The notes beneath the pieces are model-generated. The model saw only the letters and a list, made by a program, of their open reading frames with translations, searched no databases and was not told the DNA's origin. Source: Glandiceps talaboti (Eukaryota; Hemichordata; Enteropneusta; Spengelidae). From it: a stretch of 25,000 nucleotides of DNA. The stretch's first letter is position 1, and every line of letters starts with the position of its first letter. The translations under genes were made by a program, and so were the position numbers. The stretch spans positions 6,055,134 through 6,080,133 of the forward strand of contig NC_135562.1 in assembly GCF_964340395.1 (NCBI RefSeq), read 5' to 3'. Shown here one piece after another: positions 1 through 25,000 of the stretch.

Positions 1-156
1 ATAACTGAGACTTACATATTTTTTTTACTTACTTTATGAGGCACGAGATAGTTTGTAAAGTACACCGTGTCGAGGCGCCCTCACACAACGGTCAACTCCT
101 TAAAAAAATTCGTACAGCTTTTCGGATAGCTCAAGCCGGTGAGGGCGGAGCGACAC

Positions 157-322
157 GACACATCTAGTCTAGACACGTCATATAATAGTCTTGCTGCTAG
201 ACATTCGGGCTTTCTTCCGATACAGTCCGATAAGCGGACCACCCTTGAAAGCGACCTTCGGTCACCTGTCGTATTGTATCGGAAGAGCACCCGAGGTCTA
301 GCAGCTAGACTAGACACACCGT
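157..322. repeat. Imperfect foldback (inverted-repeat) element
   Basis: Arms at about 188-234 and 263-310 are reverse complements over some 46 nt with about eight differences. The shared core is TGCTGCTAGAC ... TCTTCCGATACA. Outer copies of CTAGTCTAGAC (around 164 and 305) extend the symmetry. The surrounding 65-380 is more GC-rich than its neighbours and open on both strands, which is what a foldback or MITE-like insertion can look like. The two overlapping open frames have no recognisable protein motif and are treated as non-coding. Confidence 0.5.
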
Positions 323-380
323 TACTGGTTATGTTCGACTTTGTGGCGGCACGTAATAACTTCGCACTATTCACAACTTG

Positions 381-1417
381 ACGGTCTTTGGGTGTACAGC
401 ATATATATATTTTGCTATCTCATTTGAAGGTGCTAATGGTCAAATGGCCAAACAATATTTGTATGATATTTCACTCAAATTTAGATATTAATTTTCAGTT
501 TAATTGTTGAAAGGGTTTGATTTCTTATCTCACAAAAGGCTTGTCTTCATTTGAAAAAAAATGTTTTTGGAAATTGTTTAATAGTTTATTGTCTCTTCTC
601 TCACCTCATCAAAAGGTGCCGTTGGTGGAGACAGACTGTGCGTATACCAAAATATCGTACATTTTATTTGACTTGAGTTACAAGGACCTAGTTCCATGCA
701 TGAGTTTTCCTCCCTAGACTTTGTTGGTACTAACACCTTCATTTGCTATTAAACGAAGTAACATTTTCATCTGAAATTTTCAAAGTAGTCACAAAATATT
801 TTATATGTATGTAAAACGTGTCCGCTAAAGGAGTATGGTCTTCAGTTTGTAAGTATATGATTGTCGTTTTCATATAAAAGGTTACTTATATTTTACCCTT
901 CACTATCAGTATCACTTGTTTAAATAACCAGTATTCACTGGCAAAACTTCCATCGTATTAACTACTGTGATACACAGACACACAGGCACAGTGTATGCTC
1001 ATACTATATGAATAAAATGACGTCATTTTGTTTTTTATATACACTATAGTATCACAGAAATTTATTGGAAAGAGTTTTGCAAATGAGTGCTGATTTTTTG
1101 AAAAGTGATAGCGAATAGTAAAACATAAGAAACTGTTATCTTGAAAAAAAGACGAACTATACTTACAAGTTGGAGACCATGTCCCTTTAATATCCACTGT
1201 TACAATTTGATTTCATGCATAAATTATGTAAATTTTAGAATAAAATCAAATGAAAAATACAGTCCATTTCAACCCAGCCCCCAGTTTATATACATATATT
1301 TATCGACGTTTTAAAAACTCAATACACTATGTATGGTGAATGTGGCTTTTGAAGTATATCGTTGTTACAATGGGTAATATTAATCGTAATGTAAATTACA
1401 ATCACTGTTTTCCCAAA
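381..1417. other. Region downstream of the receptor gene; 3'UTR candidate, otherwise nothing recognised
   Basis: AT-rich sequence with no convincing gene. It should hold the 3'UTR of the minus-strand receptor. It includes a perfect 16-nt palindrome (1014-1029) centred on a TGACGTCA site. Small open frames here lack any recognisable motif. Confidence 0.5.
1061..1066 (-). promoter_or_regulatory. Candidate polyadenylation signal for the receptor gene
   Basis: AATAAA on the minus strand (tttatt on plus) lies about 350 nt downstream of the receptor stop codon. This is a plausible 3'UTR length. Another AATAAA at 663-668 would give a longer 3'UTR. No transcript evidence is available to choose between them. 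Confidence 0.4.
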
Positions 1418-23478
<22,061 letters not shown>

Positions 23479-25000
23479 CTACACAAAGTTAAAGTAAGAG
23501 AGTGGGTTAGTGAGGGGTTTCATTGAAGTATTTTCATTTTGGACAACTATATATTTATATGATCAAAAGTCCATTTTTCTTGGTGCAATAACTCATTTTA
23601 CTCTCAATCGTGGAAACCAGAAAGGATTAAGAATCCCCCCCCCCCCCTTTTAAATGTTTACTTAACACACACTTAGTGTTTTCACTGGTGGTACGATTTG
23701 TTCTTCACGAGACAAACGAAAACGAAACGGTTTAATATTTCAGTGATGTGGCATGAAAATGTTTTAGGAAAACACCACTTCAGCAAATATCGTTATTTTC
23801 ATACATTTTGGTTTCTGGAGATTCATTCATGCATTTACATAACACAGATCCCCTCGCTAAATTGCAGAAACACGAAATTGAAACTCATTTTCACCTCTAA
23901 TGATCTTTCGAATTCGGTGATACATCGATGTCTTTGCAGATGAAAATATGAATTAGCTGAATATTGAATATTCATTGCCTGTATATGCTTATTTCCTTTA
24001 CATCAATAATCATCAGTATGAATATGAAAATTTTCCATATCTGCTAATACCCATGAGGCAATGATGCGTCACTCAAAGAACAATGGAAGTGAAAGCGTGT
24101 TCTAGCTTGGTGTTTCTTAGCAACCAAGGGAAATTTGTGTGCTGGTAAATCATGAAATGACTTCAGAACCCAAATGTGATGTAAAAGTACCGTTATTTTC
24201 TGAAGTGACATTCCCCTATAAGAGAGGCTAAGATCGACATCCCAAGTTCCACAACCTCTCAGTTCAACACGTATCCCATCGATTCGTTATGTCAGTGTAC
24301 ATTATCAAATCGTTTCATTATATTTTATATAAACTGCAAAAGACAAACACAAAGTCCTGTCGATTTGAACTTAAAGTGGCATGATAAATTTAAGTTTAAA
24401 AGTTATGTATGAATAATGAGCTAGTAACCATTTCCTATGAACTATAGCAAATTAAATCCTCTAATATGTTTACCGAAAATGTACATGTATTACTGCAACA
24501 GATAATACACACATCAGAGGCAATAGAAATACAGTTTGGTCGTTATAGTTAAAAGATGTGGGTCATCGCTACTATCTGAATATAATGATGACTGTCACAT
24601 TTATTAAGCTATTTTACTCTGAATCACATTAAGGAAGGTTGACCTGACCTTAACCTCTTCTCAATGTCATTCACCACTACGTAAAGTAATTCGGGAATGC
24701 TTTCTGAACTCCCTGTGGTGAGTTGTCATAATGTGACCAATCGATGAAATTCAAATAACTCCAATTTATATCAAAATGCATTTCCTAAAAGACACAGTGA
24801 CTGTGTTGGAATCTTTATTTAAGGTACTAGTATTGGATAATGTTGATGTTTTTTTTGTAAATCTCTGCCATATCTTGGTCACCATTTGATGCTGTATATT
24901 AACTGCTCTATAGAAACTATGAACGTGTTTTAAAGAAAACTAACTAACAGCGACCTCAGCAAGTATACACAAGGTTACAACAGAGATATATTTGTATTAA
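23479..25000. other. Upstream receptor intron; no exon recognised
   Basis: A poly-C run lies at 23635-23647. No segment with paired splice sites, correct phase (1) and a signal peptide could be identified, so the first exon(s) are probably beyond the window. The plus-strand open frame at 23698-23943 has no recognisable motif. Confidence 0.5.

Noticed and set aside
81-381. Two overlapping open frames on opposite strands
   Set aside because: They overlap the foldback element, share mirrored content because of the inverted repeat, and show no family motif.
24005-24020. Minus-strand CUGAUGA possibly starting a hammerhead
   Set aside because: No stem II can be formed before the next GAAA and stems I and III do not pair.
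24474-24514. Possible first exon starting MCVLSVAVIHVHF with a donor
   Set aside because: It ends in phase 2 while exon A requires phase 1, and it is too short to be a convincing signal peptide.

Overview
This window looks like a single genomic segment from a marine invertebrate animal, probably a deuterostome such as a hemichordate or amphioxus. The lineage is a guess; the animal origin is firm. It is AT-rich, full of microsatellites, and dominated by one long multi-exon gene on the minus strand. There are no bacterial-type operons, and no convincing plus-strand protein gene was found.

The gene is an adhesion G-protein-coupled receptor. I assembled 19 exons by hand from the splice signals, running from 23478 down to a stop codon at 1418. 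All reading phases match at the 18 junctions, giving an 865-residue C-terminal product that lacks only its 5' start. In order it encodes a laminin-G/pentraxin-like domain (22858-23478 plus 21552-21689), a Thr/Pro-rich linker (20755-20843), a GAIN domain (20298 down to 11579) ending in a GPS autoproteolysis site His-Leu|Thr, seven transmembrane segments (7426 down to 2689), and a short basic tail ending Thr-Ser-Gln-Phe (1418-1537). The domain order and recalled sequence likeness point to the ADGRD1/GPR133 type. The 5' exon(s), with start codon and signal peptide, must lie beyond 25000 or be unrecognised in 23479-25000.

The introns carry many simple repeats: (TA)n, (TATG)n, (AATC)n, (GT)n, (AATGT)n, a 30-bp minisatellite and poly-C runs. 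These account for most of the long open frames outside the exons.

The most interesting non-coding content is a set of small (TA)n-linked elements carrying hammerhead-ribozyme motifs. One complete motif is on the minus strand at 8064-8105. A second complete motif is on the plus strand at 22597-22639. An inverted partner of the second, at 22258-22300, carries a substitution at an invariant core position. A decayed relative is seen at 18495-18531. A 54-nt module that is identical at 7676, 7801 and 22171 belongs to the same family. This arrangement resembles the hammerhead-bearing terminal repeats of Penelope-like retroelements and metazoan retrozymes. No reverse transcriptase is present, so these look like non-autonomous copies or fragments.
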